Source of the DNA: Siphonodentalium dalli
Taxonomy: Eukaryota > Mollusca > Scaphopoda > Gadilida > Siphonodentaliidae
Assembly: GCA_032622095.1 (NCBI GenBank)
Contig: CP136068.1
Location: 60,162,025-60,226,024, forward strand
Length of the DNA: 64,000 bases
Direction: 5' to 3'
How positions within the stretch are numbered: position 1 is the stretch's first letter; each line of letters starts with the position of its first letter. Below are positions 1-11,659 of the stretch, in pieces. The notes below the pieces were generated by a model. The model was not told where the DNA came from and ran no database searches. It worked only from the letters and a program-made list of their open reading frames with translations. A program made the translations under genes and the position numbers.

Positions 1-460
1 GCGACCTAAATTTTAATAAATTCTAGTATTCAACCATTTCGACAACATAATATGTCATATTTCGGATCTCATTCTTGCCAACTATCTTTGTGAATTCAAA
101 AATATGCTATGAAAGTTACCAATTCAATTATGTGATTCTAGCCAAGTGTTAAACAGAAAATAACTGAATTTGATGAAGATAGTGTAAAGCTGTTTTAAAT
201 ATGTGAATTGCCATATAATTACACTGAAAATAATGCATCTTCGTTTAAGATGGCGGCCAAGATGACTGCCAAAATGGAGAAATCACCCAAATCTGTCAAC
301 TTTTCATTGATATCACTCATGTGCTGGGGAAAAGTGAATATATATGAATATATGTGCTCCCTGTTCGCGGAACACCATGGACTTATGGTATAATTTGTAA
401 AGTTGATTAACCATAGCTGTTTATAACCGGGAATTCAACAGAATGATACCACGAAAAATA
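1..460 (+). repeat. Old dispersed repeat, inverted copy of 5180-5700
   Basis: The block contains AAGATGGCGGCCAAGATG and the phrase TTGCCATATAATTACA. The reverse complement of 5180-5700 carries the same words in the same order, from AAATAACTGAATTTGATGAAGA through the ATGGCxGCCAA core to the CGTGG segment. I judge identity by eye at roughly three quarters. The left end may continue beyond the window. The short ORF at 208-393 is a by-product. Confidence 0.7.
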
Positions 461-1200
461 GATCAAATCATCATCATGACAGCCACAAATATTTGCAGAA
501 TGGGCACTGACTGAGCAAGAAAATTTGATACAGAAAAGGTAAAATATTTCTACATCAACAATGAAATTGCACCAAGCTTCATTTTGAAGAACAAAATTTA
601 TTTAAAAAGCACCCAAAATGGCGATCGAGATATAGAAATTTGTTGAATTGGCACACATGTCCCTTACATCATTTTCGGTTATTTGTAAACTGTGGCAAGC
701 AGTACTTCTCTTTTTATCAGTTATGACATCTACGAAAACATGTTATGTTGTAATTTGGGTCTAATTGTTGTCCATACTCCAAAAAGTTCTAATGAAATAA
801 TGTGCTATGTACTTTCACAAAAAAAAAACTTGCTTCGCGAGGTTATAGATTAACAAACAGAATAACAAACAACAATGTACACAGTTTAAATATGGTTAGC
901 TCAATCATTTACTATCCACTTTGATTTATTTGACCCAAGATGGTCGCCAAAATGGCCACCAAAACTCACAATTATAAAATTTGACAAATGTTTATATTCT
1001 CCAATGGCATTTAGCAAAGGAGGTGCATATATTCGCCCAAAAATAAATTGGATAAGTATTTTGCGTCTGTTTGTACAAAAATGTTTTTTTTATAACCGAG
1101 AATATATCAAAATGGATTCTTAGAAACCTAACATGAAATTGCCCAATATAATTTAAATGATCCTGCCAGTTTTTGGGAAGGAACTCAAACCGTATATGTG
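461..1200. other. AT-rich intergenic sequence with ATGGCC-type motifs
   Basis: There is no credible coding frame. A second CAAGATGGTCGCCAAAATGG motif at about 937-958 marks another fragment of the same broad repeat style as 1-460 and the arms of the 8001-20025 element. Confidence 0.5.
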
Positions 1201-2480
1201 CTGACTATTGCTATAAGAGCATAACGAGTGCTCGATCGCAAAAGAATCCCTGCAGTCATAATACAGAGAGAAATCCAACATTGCGGCTATATTATTTCGT
1301 TTGCGGCAATTCTAGTTTATTCGTTGTCTACTCTTGATGAACAGTTGGCCACATTGAATTCGTCTGGCCACAAATATTTAGAATATTCAGGAGCAATATC
1401 ACAACTTGACTTGCTATCATACTGCTTCGGTTGTGGCATGAATAATCCATAAAACAGATTTATGAAATAAATATCAACACGGCCTCTGACTTGCAGATTC
1501 ACTACAGCCTGTAGTCTAATAGAACTGTGCGCATAACCTAGTTAATGCTCGTCAGTTTATTTTAGAATATAAGAAAAACATCAGTGTCGGGGCAAAATAA
1601 CCTAAGGTTTGTCATTCTCCAAGTCGAATGCAGCAAGTGACAATAACGGCTCCTCAAATTATTCCTGGTTGTCAACAGAAAATATGGTGAAAAGCAAAAT
1701 GCCTAATGCCTGAATATATAGTTATGAAATACCTCACCGAAACACCAGAATGTCATCTTTGGTCCATGCCATATGGTGGGGCATCGAAGCAACTGGATAC
1801 AGTGACGGGTAATCGAGACCATTTAATGGAAAGTTTATTAAGAGTTCTTGCAAAACATCCACATGGGGATCTTCATTAGCATTATACAGCAACTGTTCGT
1901 TAGATATTAGAATCACAGAAACCCCACAATCTCATATGAAATCGAAGACATGCAGTTTATATAATTTGCTGGCAAACCATACAACCATAATAGTCGGATC
2001 CGACAATTACAAGCTGAAAGCGTGGGGATATATAGATACTACTAAAAGGGTGGAAGTAATAGACAACAAAGTTATGCTTGAATTGAGAGATTGCGGATGT
2101 TATCTATTTGACGAGTCAATAACTGAAATTGACTCTTAACTGTTGCTCAGGAAAGTATAAGCTTGTCAACATTTAACGACCTTTGTTTTCTGCAGACCTG
2201 AATTCATTGCAGTGTGATAGCAAATGTTCCTCTATAAAATATCTGGAAGGAATACCACAAACTTTCCACCCAATAATACACATATCTCAACATGTCAGTG
2301 AGTTCAATCGCCTATATAGCCAAAATCGAACTGTGCAGGAATATATATCCTATTAGTTTTATCTGGAACATTGCCGATACAATTACAGAAGAGCAGGCAT
2401 TTACAAATGAAAGTGTCAATGACACTGTAGCTCAACTTGGAAAGGGAATAATTTCATGTGTTAGTCAATGGAGTGATTAG
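1201..2480 (+). other. Unrecognised region with three short plus-strand ORFs
   Basis: Open frames lie at 1228-1452, 1724-1879 (51 codons, starting MKYLTETPECHLW) and 1936-2139. I recognise none of them. The segment from about 2390 to 2520 recurs at about 45340-45440 (CACTGTAGCTCAACTTG), so at least the right end is repeat-derived. The first three quarters is among the least repetitive sequence left of 8 kb and could be a decayed gene or transposon interior; no function is assigned. Confidence 0.35.
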
Positions 2481-2489
2481 GAATGTGGA

Positions 2490-2660
2490 AAGTTGAAAGG
2501 CCTAGTTATGCAAAGAGTGAAATTCAAGATAGCCGCTGGCATGTTTTTTGGCCGAACGACCCCCAAAATGACTCGTTCCCATCTACATGTCAATATTAAC
2601 ATCCACGACAAATTTCATGATGATCAGACGAACAGTACGATTTAACGTGGGGGTTGCATT
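2490..2660 (+). repeat. Copy of ~170-bp repeat unit (family 1)
   Basis: It contains AGCCGCTGGCATGTTTTTTGGCC, the ACGACCCCCAAAATG block and CATCTACATGTCAATATTAACATCC. The same order of blocks recurs in tandem at 3500-3960, so this is a detached unit of that array. Confidence 0.75.
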
Positions 2661-2715
2661 TCCTCTGAGTTGTCGTCGGTAGTCACTGTTCGGGCCAAGT
2701 GTATTCGCATTGTGC

Positions 2716-2928
2716 TCAAAAATCATTTTTTCGAAGTGGACGGAACAAATTCAGGACTATTTCGTTGGCTACTACTTCAATAGTTTCTGATTTTGAGTAA
2801 CGGGTTTCCCCACAGAAATCCCACCAAATGTCACGTAAACGAACGTCGTTTGGAAACGAATGCAGAATTATACCTAATTGAGAGTCACTATACCGGCCAC
2901 AGCCGAAAACACTGCATTTATTTGGCAT
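2716..2928 (-). pseudogene. THAP-type zinc-finger domain fragment
   Basis: From the ATG whose complement is at 2926-2928 the minus strand reads MPNKCSVFGCG, then HSFPND.RLRDIWWDFCGE, for about 70 residues to a stop. This matches the start of a THAP domain: paired cysteines in C-x4-C, then the FP..P.....W..FC pattern. THAP domains bind DNA and occur in P-element-like transposases and in host regulators. The later CxxH pair and the AVPTIF-type end are not visible after residue 50, so the domain is either interrupted by an intron or degraded. No transposase core is recognisable nearby. Confidence 0.55.
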
Positions 2929-3064
2929 TGTCACGAATGAATTGTAAATACGGGACAATCGGGGCATATATATGGAAAATTAAAACAACATCGCGAACAC
3001 TCACCCGAATAGAGTTCACATGTCGGCTCGTGTTTTTATAAGCTTTATTTTTGTCACGAAAGTG

Positions 3065-3334
3065 TTATCTACCCTGCTCAATCGGCCTTCTATATTTCTT
3101 GTCAAAACAATAACTTTCCACGCAGCACTCATGACAAATCACAAGTGAAGATAACTCACCGGGCGTTGAAAATTCACCACGTGTACACAATGTTATTGAC
3201 ATGCCATGCCCCGCAGTAATTCCATTACACTCACGCGCTCGATTCCGCATTTTCCATCGCCACTCATATGACGTCATATAGGTAGACACAATTAACTCCG
3301 ACTCAGATTCCTTGTTTTTAATTAGTTTACTCAT
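3065..3334 (-). other. Unrecognised 89-codon minus-strand ORF
   Basis: The frame begins MSKLIKNKESESELIV and is unusually rich in charged residues. Two GTGAGT donor-like sites occur within it, after the NRAR codons and near codon 60. Together with the two TGACGTCA palindromes at and just above its start, it could be a first exon of a gene running left, possibly the one carrying the THAP fragment. I recognise no domain, and chance is not excluded. Confidence 0.3.
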
Positions 3335-3343
3335 TTGACGTCA
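3269..3343. promoter_or_regulatory. Two perfect CRE-type palindromes TGACGTCA
   Basis: The 8-bp palindrome TGACGTCA is at 3269-3276 and again at 3336-3343, each in the longer context TGACGTCATAT. TGACGTCA is the classical CREB/ATF binding site. Two copies 67 bp apart flank the start of the ORF at 3334 (minus). Function is inferred from the motif only. Confidence 0.4.
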
Positions 3344-3499
3344 TATGAGGATTTGCGACGGAGATAGCCGACAACCGGTGGGGGTATTATTTATTTATTT
3401 CTAGGCTTATTTATTACGCGATTGTTATGGGACTTGGATCATTGTGATCACAATAGGGGTGGGTTTCCGATAGTGTTTTGTTGTTTCATCAGGATAGCA

Positions 3500-3970
3500 A
3501 TCCTTTAACATCCATGACAAATTTCATGAAGATCCGACCAAAGCTATGACCTGTAGCCCGTGCCAAAGGATTTAGTCATGCAAAGAGTAAAATCCAAGAT
3601 GGCTGCTGGCGGCCATGTTTTTTGGCCGAACGACCCCAAAATGGCTCGTTCCCATCTACATGTCAATACTCAATATTAACATTGATGACAAATTTCATGA
3701 TGATCAGACGAACAGTACAACCTGTAGCCCGTGCTAATGGATTGAATTTTGAAATCCAAGATGGCTGCTGGCGGCCATGTTTTTTTGCCGAATGACCCCA
3801 AAATGACTCGTTCCCATCTACATGTCAATGTCAACAGCCATGACAAATTTCATAATGATCCGACCAAAGGTACGACCTGTAGCCCGTGCTAAAGGAAATT
3901 GTTGAGTCACGGACGACGGATACCAAGCCATGGCAATAGCTCAAACTTTACAAAGTAAAGTTGAGCTAAA
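3500..3970 (+). repeat. Tandem ~170-bp repeat ending in a Helitron-like hairpin
   Basis: Three degenerate units share ATGACAAATTTCATGA, GATCCGACCAAAG, CTGTAGCCCGTGC and AAGATGGCTGCTGGCGGCCA. The array closes with GGACGACGGATACC, CCATGGCAATAGCTC and a stem-loop at 3938-3967 (AGCTCAAACTTTA against TAAAGTTGAGCT, one bulged base). Related endings occur at 48595-48640 and 50710-50790. A hairpin a few bases before the 3' end of a repeat is typical of Helitron-like rolling-circle elements; no Rep/helicase is seen, so these would be non-autonomous. Confidence 0.6.
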
Positions 3971-5179
3971 AACTGGTGTGAACATGCTTCTTGTATGACA
4001 TTTTGATGAGACTGTATAAGGCAAGTATGGAATAACTTCGATAACACATGCTACAAATATGACATGAGTGTATCTAATATAAACTTGATGTCTGCACCAG
4101 TACTGCACAGGAAGATGGGATAATACACGGAACGAACTTGCAGTATATGTGATGTCCAGAGAACTATCTCCTTTGTGGAACTCACATATACCAATGGAAC
4201 TCATAATATGAGGCTATCTTCCTACTCTAGGTCTATCGATCAAAATCAGCCACACTTCTGCAAATATTGGATGTGGAGTCAGTGAGTTGACCTATGAGCT
4301 TTTCAGTGCTCAACGGCAGTTTCTGTTTTGTTACGAACCTGAACATGATCTCGTTAGGTAGTCTGCGGCACAGCTATTATTGTCCTATAATCCCCTAATG
4401 CACTCACGCAGTGCATTGGATTTGAACTAGATGTTATTCAAGGACGAGCAATTGTAAATTTTCTCAGTTTCACAAAAGTGTACCCTGTGTTTTCTTGCAT
4501 GTATATTAATACCAATGACGAATCCCACAACTATTAGCTCCTATTCTTATATTTGGACTTAGTATACACTAATATATAATCATGTTAACATGGAAGCTGT
4601 CTGTAAGATCAAAGCATGATATTCCGCTACTGCTTTTGAGTACTGCATTGTTCGATGTCCATTCAATTAAGTTCCGAGACCAGCTGAATTTCGGTAGAAT
4701 TGACTTAGTATGATGGCATTACACGAGCAGTACCGGAATACAGGAGTCAAGTGAACAATTCTTAACCAACCACAAGAAGAGGGACGATATCAAGATGAAG
4801 TAATTAAAATATTGTTCGATACCGACAGCCTTATTGTTGAGTTAAGAATTGTTCTCCAGTCTAGTCACCCGATTGGGCAACTTCCGATGTACATATGATG
4901 GTGTAACCAGCATATATTCAGATTTGGATATTTTATAAACAGGTCAGCATCAGATGGATTTATCTAATTTTCGTGGTTTCTATGTTTCCACTCTCATGAA
5001 ATCTCAGGTAACAGCTACTGCTCGCAAAATATTCGTATTGTATCAGAATTCCTGGGTCTTTTGTCAACAGGGAACACATTTGTTTACAATTAGTCACTGA
5101 AATCCACCTACCTAAATTTTCCTCCCAGACATAATGCCAACTCTGAAATTTTACATGGTTACCATTTTGATGATTTTGT
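3971..5179. other. No recognisable feature
   Basis: This is AT-rich sequence with only short chance ORFs. The part from about 4960 to 5180 is a diverged direct copy of about 5170-5290 (ATTTTCGTGGTTxCxTTxTC), that is, a tandem piece of the neighbouring repeat. Confidence 0.5.
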
Positions 5180-5720
5180 CTCATTTTCGTGGTTACATTC
5201 TCTTAAAATCTTGGGTATAAACAGCCATTGTTCACAACATATTTATATTGTTTCATAACTCAATGTTCTTTCGCCAACATGGAGTAAATATATTCACATG
5301 TACAATGTATTCACTAAACCGGACATTAGGAGTGATATCAAAGAAAATTGGACAGATTGTAATGATTTCTCTAGTTTGGCAACCATTTTGGCTGCCATCT
5401 GGAATATATGTGCACTTTTTTGGTTGTAATTATATGGCAATCTATATATTTAAAATTGTTGCACATTTTCTTCATCAAATTCAGCTATTTTCTGGCTAAC
5501 ACTTTGCTTGAGTCACAAAATCGATTTTTGGTAAAATGTCGTAGCATATTTATGAATTCACATTTTGACGATATTTGTTGGGAATAAGACCCAAATTAGG
5601 ACATATTATAACATTCAAATGGTTAAGTATTAACATATATTTAAAATTAAGTTGCTATTAGCCACCAACTTCAAATAAATGTGAATGTTTGAAATCTGAA
5701 AGATTGACATTTTCGGAAAC
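5180..5720 (-). repeat. Inverted copy of the 1-460 repeat
   Basis: See 1-460. It carries GGCAACCATTTTGGCTGCCATCTGG, the reverse complement of the ATGGCxGCCAA core, and the TTATATGGCAATC segment. The short ORF at 5248-5499 lies wholly inside it. Confidence 0.7.
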
Positions 5721-6417
5721 TTTATATGCAAAATAATAATGTCCGTCTAGCAGGGAATTCGCCTTTAATCTTGTGTTTTCGTAACTAGTGTTAGAACTGC
5801 ACTAAAAAAATAATGTCATATTTTAGACCACACCACAAAATTCAAACTTCACTACACAGGGTTAATTCCTGTGACAATGGCTATTTTACCTATGGGAAAT
5901 CACAGGGAAGAGGTGTAATGATTTTTTAAAGCAAAAAACACACTAGCTTTCACTCTGAAACATATTTACAGCAGTGTAACTTTCTCCCTATTTGTCCAGA
6001 TTTGTCTAGTGGAATGTTATCAGGGAGAAGTCAAAAAGGCTGAAGTTCGAATTACTCCCCCAACATCAGCCTTCTATGTCCTAAGTCCTTGAGAAGGTTG
6101 AATCATCAGGATTAATGGAGAAAATGAATAGCTCTAGTACATGTAGCATATGTTTAATTTCCTCATACAACAAAAATAAATAGAACAATTTTATTCACTG
6201 GAACAAGCGCCAAGATGAAGTACCAAATTGAACCTGTCCTGATGGCAAAGATCTGGACCCAATTTCTTTGAGACCAAGCAACATATGTCTGATATATCTG
6301 CATGAACAGAAAAAAAATAATCCACATTTCCACATAAACAAAGATGAATATGTCTGAAGTGGATAATATTACACGGATTTTAGATTCTTTAATAATGATG
6401 ACACACATTTGGGAGCA
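5721..6417. other. No recognisable feature
   Basis: This is AT-rich non-coding sequence without clear repeats by eye. Confidence 0.5.
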
Positions 6418-6583
6418 TTAACCCTTTCATGACTGGAGCTTCCTGAAATTTTGCGAATACCCTGTGCCAATGTATTCTCTTATATATGCGAGTCTCCCTA
6501 TCGGAGACTCACATATATAAGAGAATGCACTGGCACATGATATTTAATGCTGCACCAGCACAGCTTCCGTTACGAAGGGTTAA
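6418..6583. mobile_element. 166-bp piggyBac-like hairpin MITE with TTAA ends
   Basis: TTAA at 6418-6421 and 6580-6583 flank ends CCCTTTCATGACTGGAGC and, read inward from the right, CCCTTCGTAACGGAAGC. TTAA duplication and CCC-starting ends are the hallmark of piggyBac elements. The centre is a long hairpin: 34-base arms at 6464-6497 and 6503-6536 with three mismatches and a 5-base loop. There is no coding capacity. A diverged relative lies at 54078-54319. Confidence 0.8.
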
Positions 6584-6900
6584 TGATGATGACCACTCAT
6601 ACCAAATTCTATTTAGATCCGACAAGCCATGGCTGAAATATATGTTTAGACAAATAACAAAATCAATATTTCCAGATCAACAAATAAGTATAACTTTAGA
6701 ATGGAAAATTCTAACAACCCCATTTGACACTCCATTTGAAGCCCTTGAGATGGTGAACATCGGTTCAACATCCATACAAAAAGAGAACAAGTGGTTAAGA
6801 TATCTGATCAGTTGGATGATCAGCCAGATGGACACATGTAATCCAGTATACCCCAGTGGGATTATACACAAAAATCATTGATGTATTTGAAATAATCCTG
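6584..6900 (+). repeat. Dispersed repeat shared with 55800-55910
   Basis: The order ACCAAATTxxATTxAGATCCGA, CCATGG, ATATATG and ATGTAATCCAGTATACC recurs at 55820-55900. The 131-codon plus-strand ORF covering 6486-6881 runs from the MITE into this repeat and is not a gene. Confidence 0.6.
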
Positions 6901-7480
6901 TGCTGAATGAAAGCAGACACAGAACACGGTATCAAGCTACCATTTCTGCAGAAATCATCATGTCAAATATGTCTGTATTCAGTGTTTCAGCTTTGGAGGG
7001 AATTATAGTTTAATTTATTTTGCACCCAGTGCCTGAGAACAGAACCCGGATGAAACCAGCTAGACTCTCACTAGAGTTAACCCTGAGCTCTGTACATAGC
7101 ATTCTTAGGAATCCACAATTCAAGAATAGGGATTTGGCGATGGTTCACATTCAGAAGCTATTGGCAACAGGTATCGTGCCACTATTAAAGTTGTCAGAAT
7201 GTCAAAAGTGTCCTCAATAAACTTATCAGATAGCCGCAGCCTGATAGTTGATGCATTAATGCTTCTGGGGAATGCTAGCTTCGCCATGTCTCTGACAATC
7301 AGCTGGGAAAGTCTGCTTTTGTATCAAAACTAGCATTTAAAAACAGACATTGGGAATATCATCAACAAATCTTACTGATTGGTTCGATATTTCGTAGTTT
7401 GGTCAACGAACATTGATAAAATCAATAGCTAGTGTTGTTATCTATAGCAACAGCTATCGATGAATGCTCACACATATATA
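6901..7480. other. No recognisable feature
   Basis: Only short chance ORFs are present. Confidence 0.45.
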
Positions 7481-7544
7481 GTATTCCTTATAACGATAGC
7501 AATGCTTACCATTTTCTGCAATGTCTTGTCCGTTTCTCGTGAAA

Positions 7545-7990
7545 ATTCAAGAGACTCATATACCAAATATTGTTGAAATCGGTTAATATTTCATCGAGTT
7601 ATCACGCTAACGGTGATAACATTGCTAAAAATAGACAAACTAAGACACATAACTCCGGAAAAAAATTCGGACAAACCTGGTTTTCGAACTCGTCCGAGAT
7701 ATTGTTGCAAGAGTCTCATATACCAAATATTGTTGAAATTGGTTAATATTTGCGTGAGTTATTGCGCTAACGGTGAAAACCTTGACTTGGATAACTCTTG
7801 GCAAAAAGTTCGGACGTGACCCATTTTCTACAGGCAGTAAATAGTCATTGGGAGCAACTCACATACCAAATTTTTTTTGAATCCGTTTACAAATGTCAAA
7901 GTTATAGGTCCGACCGCCACCCGCCCGCCCGTCCGCCAACAGTCCCTCGTCAAACCATAAGTCGAGTTTTTTAAAACTCGACTAAAAATT
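7545..7990 (+). repeat. Two-unit tandem repeat with terminal hairpin
   Basis: CTCATATACCAAATATTGTTG plus TGCGCTAACGGTGA-type text occurs near 7555-7620 and again near 7713-7785, a spacing of about 157 bp. The block ends in a pyrimidine-rich CCGCCxGCCCG stretch and a perfect stem-loop AGTCGAGTTTT / AAAACTCGACT at about 7961-7983, again a Helitron-like 3' end. The giant palindromic element begins immediately to its right. Confidence 0.6.
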
Positions 7991-8840
7991 AGTCGCTTTG
8001 TAGTCCGGGAGCTAATAGGGGTACCCTTGCACCCCCCCTGGGACTTAACTTCACCCCACTCATTTTGTTCCTTATTATGTCCTTCAACTTTTAAGCAATG
8101 TTAACAAGAAAAAAAGTGGCCGTGTAGACTCCAGACAAGATGGCGTCCATCATGGCCGCCGTTTTTCAGCCCAGACCCTAAGTCAGTTTTATGCAAATTA
8201 TAGCGGGAAAATCTTGTAAAATGTATACAAATGTATATATTTTCGTGAAGCTGAGACATAATGACACATTTTTGAGCCAAAATTGAAGCTCACCATCCAA
8301 GATGGCCGCCAAAATGGCCACCGGAAGTTGAAAATATAACATTTTTTCACAAATATCTTCTAGATCAATTCATGCTGTTTGGAACTGGTTGAGTAATGCA
8401 AATTTATTTTGTGTTTTGTATATTAACTGATCATTGGAGCAACGAATTATCCAATTGGGGTCCTAACCCCTTCCGATCCCTCAAAAATTCGATTTTACAG
8501 AATGCGGTATAAAATTTCACAAAAAATCACAATTGGGATTCTAGTCATATTTCAACAAGAAATGAACAGAACTTTGTAATGTAAGTGAGGCATATCATTA
8601 ACTATTAATGTTCCAAATCACTGGGACCAAAATTCTTACTTTGGCTCAAAATGGCTGCCAATATGGCCGCCAAAATATGGAAAATGGTAAATATTACACC
8701 AGCGTGTCCTGCAATCGCTTACAAGTTGTGGTTGATGTATACAATTGGCTAATCTGTATTCTATGTTACATCGGAAATCGTTCTATCGCCGGTAGTGTGA
8801 TGGTTCTTGCCTGATTTATTACGGTTCCTGATGATTGAAA

Positions 8841-10550
8841 ATAATCATTTTTGTGACAAAATCACGCATAATTATAGATATCTTGAATATATTAAACTTT
8901 CCTGAATGAACAGAGGCTGCAGAAGTGCCTTGTTATCGAAACCTGAACTCTAGACCACAATTAACTCGGTATTAGCGAGTTAATTCGTAAATATCAACAT
9001 GTTACCACTGAAAATCAAGCCACGTGGACGCAATTTCTTTGTTTTTCGTGGCGTATAAAATATGAAACACATTCTGAAGACAAACACTGACTATAAAGTG
9101 TACCCGTGTTATTCTTTTGTAAAATAGCTGAGAAAGTATCCCGATAGGGGTTGATAATTGGGAGCTGTGACCTCGTAATCAACACGGGTGCGTGTTACGG
9201 TTCTATTTCAAACCGATCATGGCCGTGACGGTTCTGTCCATGATATTTATTCAAACGATTTCTGCACTTGGGTCCGAAAATCGTCTTGTGTATCTGACAT
9301 TTTAAACCAGATAATGACTGTAGCTTATGTAATTTGCATAATAGAACAGGTATATTAAGAAATAACACAATAAATACCGAATACGGGAGATTAAGTGACA
9401 TTAATAGGCAGAAATAAAATAGTGAAAGTCCCGCCTATATAAATGACCAATGGTAATATAAATCTACCCTCAGGAGAAAATGATATGTTATATTCATTTA
9501 CTTAATCTGGGCATTATTGAAAGATCCAGGTGTGACAAGATTTCAATGCCATGCAGCGCCATCATATTTCCTCCTCTGAAGTCCGCCTGAGGGACATTTA
9601 TACATGTTTGTCGCCCAGACATGAATATAACTTATGAAATCACATTCAACTGAATCACTTATAGGTTATGCGTGATTGGGGTGGTGGGGGGGGGCTTGGG
9701 GAGGGGGTGCTTAATTGGTGTCTATCCCCAACTTTGGTCAAAATGTTCTACAGTTACAAATTTCTTATCTTACAATAGATTGGTTTGAAATTTAACACCA
9801 ACAATATGTTGAAATTGTTCTCTTAATTTGATTTGACAACAATTTAATAGTGGACACCTCTTCTTTAGACTTGATCCAAAACTCATTATGGGTGGACATG
9901 AAGTAGGGAGCAGGTCTGATCTAGTTTTCTATATCATATTTACCCCCCCCCCCCCCCCCCCCAATTGGCAAGAAACTGGTTTAATGGACAAATAATCTAA
10001 TTCCATATAATTAGTATGCTTTGTATTAAATAATGTATGCTCTTTTGCAAAATAAATCATCTCTCTCTCCATCTGTTGGGAACATTTCCAATCTTGTGGG
10101 GTGTGGGCGCCAGGTTGGAAACTTCCAACACTTGGGAATCTTGAAGCCAGTCTATATGTTTTTTTGCAATTTTCAGGTTCAGATATCCACATTTTCTCAC
10201 TGGGCCCATGTATCCTGAGTTTCTCCCCCGGTTTGCATGGTGGCCAATCAAAGGCTACTGATCAATTCACTTCAGAATGGTATACAATCTAGAGCTATAA
10301 TGTGTCATGCAGTTGGGGAAAACCAAAGCCCAGGCCTTGTGCATGAGTTTGGTCTGTTTCAAGGGGATGGTGCGGTTGGAAATTCCAAGGTGGACGCCCC
10401 AACATTGGATACCCTCCAGCCCACGTCCCTGCTCACTTGACAAGTTAGTAGCGAGGAATAATAATGTGCCTTGTAATAGCCAGGTTCAGACACCCATAAC
10501 ACTAATTTTTAATGATTCATTTGTATGAATGTTTAGCTAATAATTCAAAC
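8841..10550. other. Interior of the 7.2-kb element, nothing recognised
   Basis: Only short overlapping ORFs exist. A GC-richer stretch at 10070-10440 has two related segments around GGTTGGAAAxTTCCAA. A 20-base poly-C tract lies at 9943-9962 and a G-rich tract at 9680-9712. Confidence 0.45.
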
Positions 10551-10552
10551 AA

Positions 10553-10845
10553 TCTGTTACTGCATGTTGAATTTAATAGCTGAGCATTCCTACAAATGAA
10601 TCAATATGATTCAAGTCGCTGCTCTTTATAGCACATTTAGTCATCAAAGAATTAACATCCATATAATAATATTTGTAACTGCATGATTCTTTTCTCTTTT
10701 TTATATGTTACTGCTTGTTGAACTTAATAGCTAAGAATTCCTACAAATTAATCAATAGGATTCATGTCAATTCTCATTACAGCGCATTTAGTAACCAAAG
10801 GTTTAACATCCATATAATAATATTTGTAACTGTAGGATTCTTTGC
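10553..10845 (+). repeat. Two tandem ~152-bp units
   Basis: TTACTGCxTGTTGAAxTTAA at about 10557 recurs at about 10709. Both units end in AACATCCATATAATAATATT and TGTAACTG. The ORF at 10715-10903 lies inside the second unit and is not meaningful. Confidence 0.75.
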
Positions 10846-11204
10846 TTTTTTATATCTTCTATTAAAAAATCTGAGATCCCTAGTCAATCTAAAATATGAT
10901 TGAATGGAAGATTACCGTGCTTGTATATGCTTTAATAGCTGCATATTCTAGAATTCTAGAATTTAACCTAGATAATCAGCATCCAGCAAGCGGATGCCCG
11001 ACATAAACTTAATAAACTGCGTAATCAGAGCATTGTATGGGTGTCAACTAACTTTTAACGTCTTATTTTTGGCTTTTTGTTGAGTAAAATACGTCTACGA
11101 AAATAGACAACACTAGCCGATGTGCCCGGTCCTCTTCGTCCAGGCTACTTAGGGATTTTTTTGTGATCGTCTCCGCCTGGGCAAACTATTGTTCGATCGG
11201 CCCG

Positions 11205-11640
11205 GAAACATGCCTATATGAGCGAATATGGTCAAGGTCAAGGTCGCACGTGAAATTGGACCCACCCATATTGTTCCCGGGATCAAAGTAGGCCTACATT
11301 ATACCAAATTTGAGTCGTATTGGTCGAGGTCTAGAAACATGCCTATATGAGCGTATATGAGCGAGGTCAAGGACACGGTCGCAAGTGAAATTGGACCCGC
11401 CCATATTGTTCCCGTGATCAAAGTAGAACCAGCTACCAAATTTGAGTGGGATCGGTCGAGGTCCAGAAACATGCCTATATGAGCGTATTTGAGCGAGATC
11501 AAGGTCAAGGACACGGACGCACGTGAAATTGGACCCGCCCATATTGTTATCCGGATCAAAGTAGGCCTGCACACCAAATTTGAGTCGGATCGGTCGAGCA
11601 GTTTTTCGAGTCTATAACACAAATACATACATACAGACAG
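11205..11640 (+). repeat. Three tandem ~130-bp units with retroelement-like tail
   Basis: AACATGCCTATATGAGCG starts units near 11207, 11336 and 11468 (spacing 129 and 132). Each contains GTGAAATTGGACCC, CCATATTGTTCCC and ACCAAATTTGAGT. The last unit runs into GAGCAGTTTTTCGAGT and ACATACATACAGACAGA, a tail style seen at 3' ends of non-LTR and SINE-like elements. The two long minus-strand ORFs here are artefacts of the unit. Confidence 0.75.
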
Positions 11641-11659
11641 AAGTTCCAAAATATATAAT

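Noticed and set aside
6486-6881. 131-codon plus-strand ORF
   Set aside because: It starts inside a MITE hairpin and continues in a dispersed repeat also found at 55.8 kb.
9943-9962. Poly-C tracts as functional sites (also 38602-38733 and 63531-63557)
   Set aside because: They are simple homopolymers in non-coding repeats; unstable, with no associated conserved context.
11294-11649. Two repetitive minus-strand ORFs
   Set aside because: Translations of the ~130-bp tandem repeat; the same text in three units.
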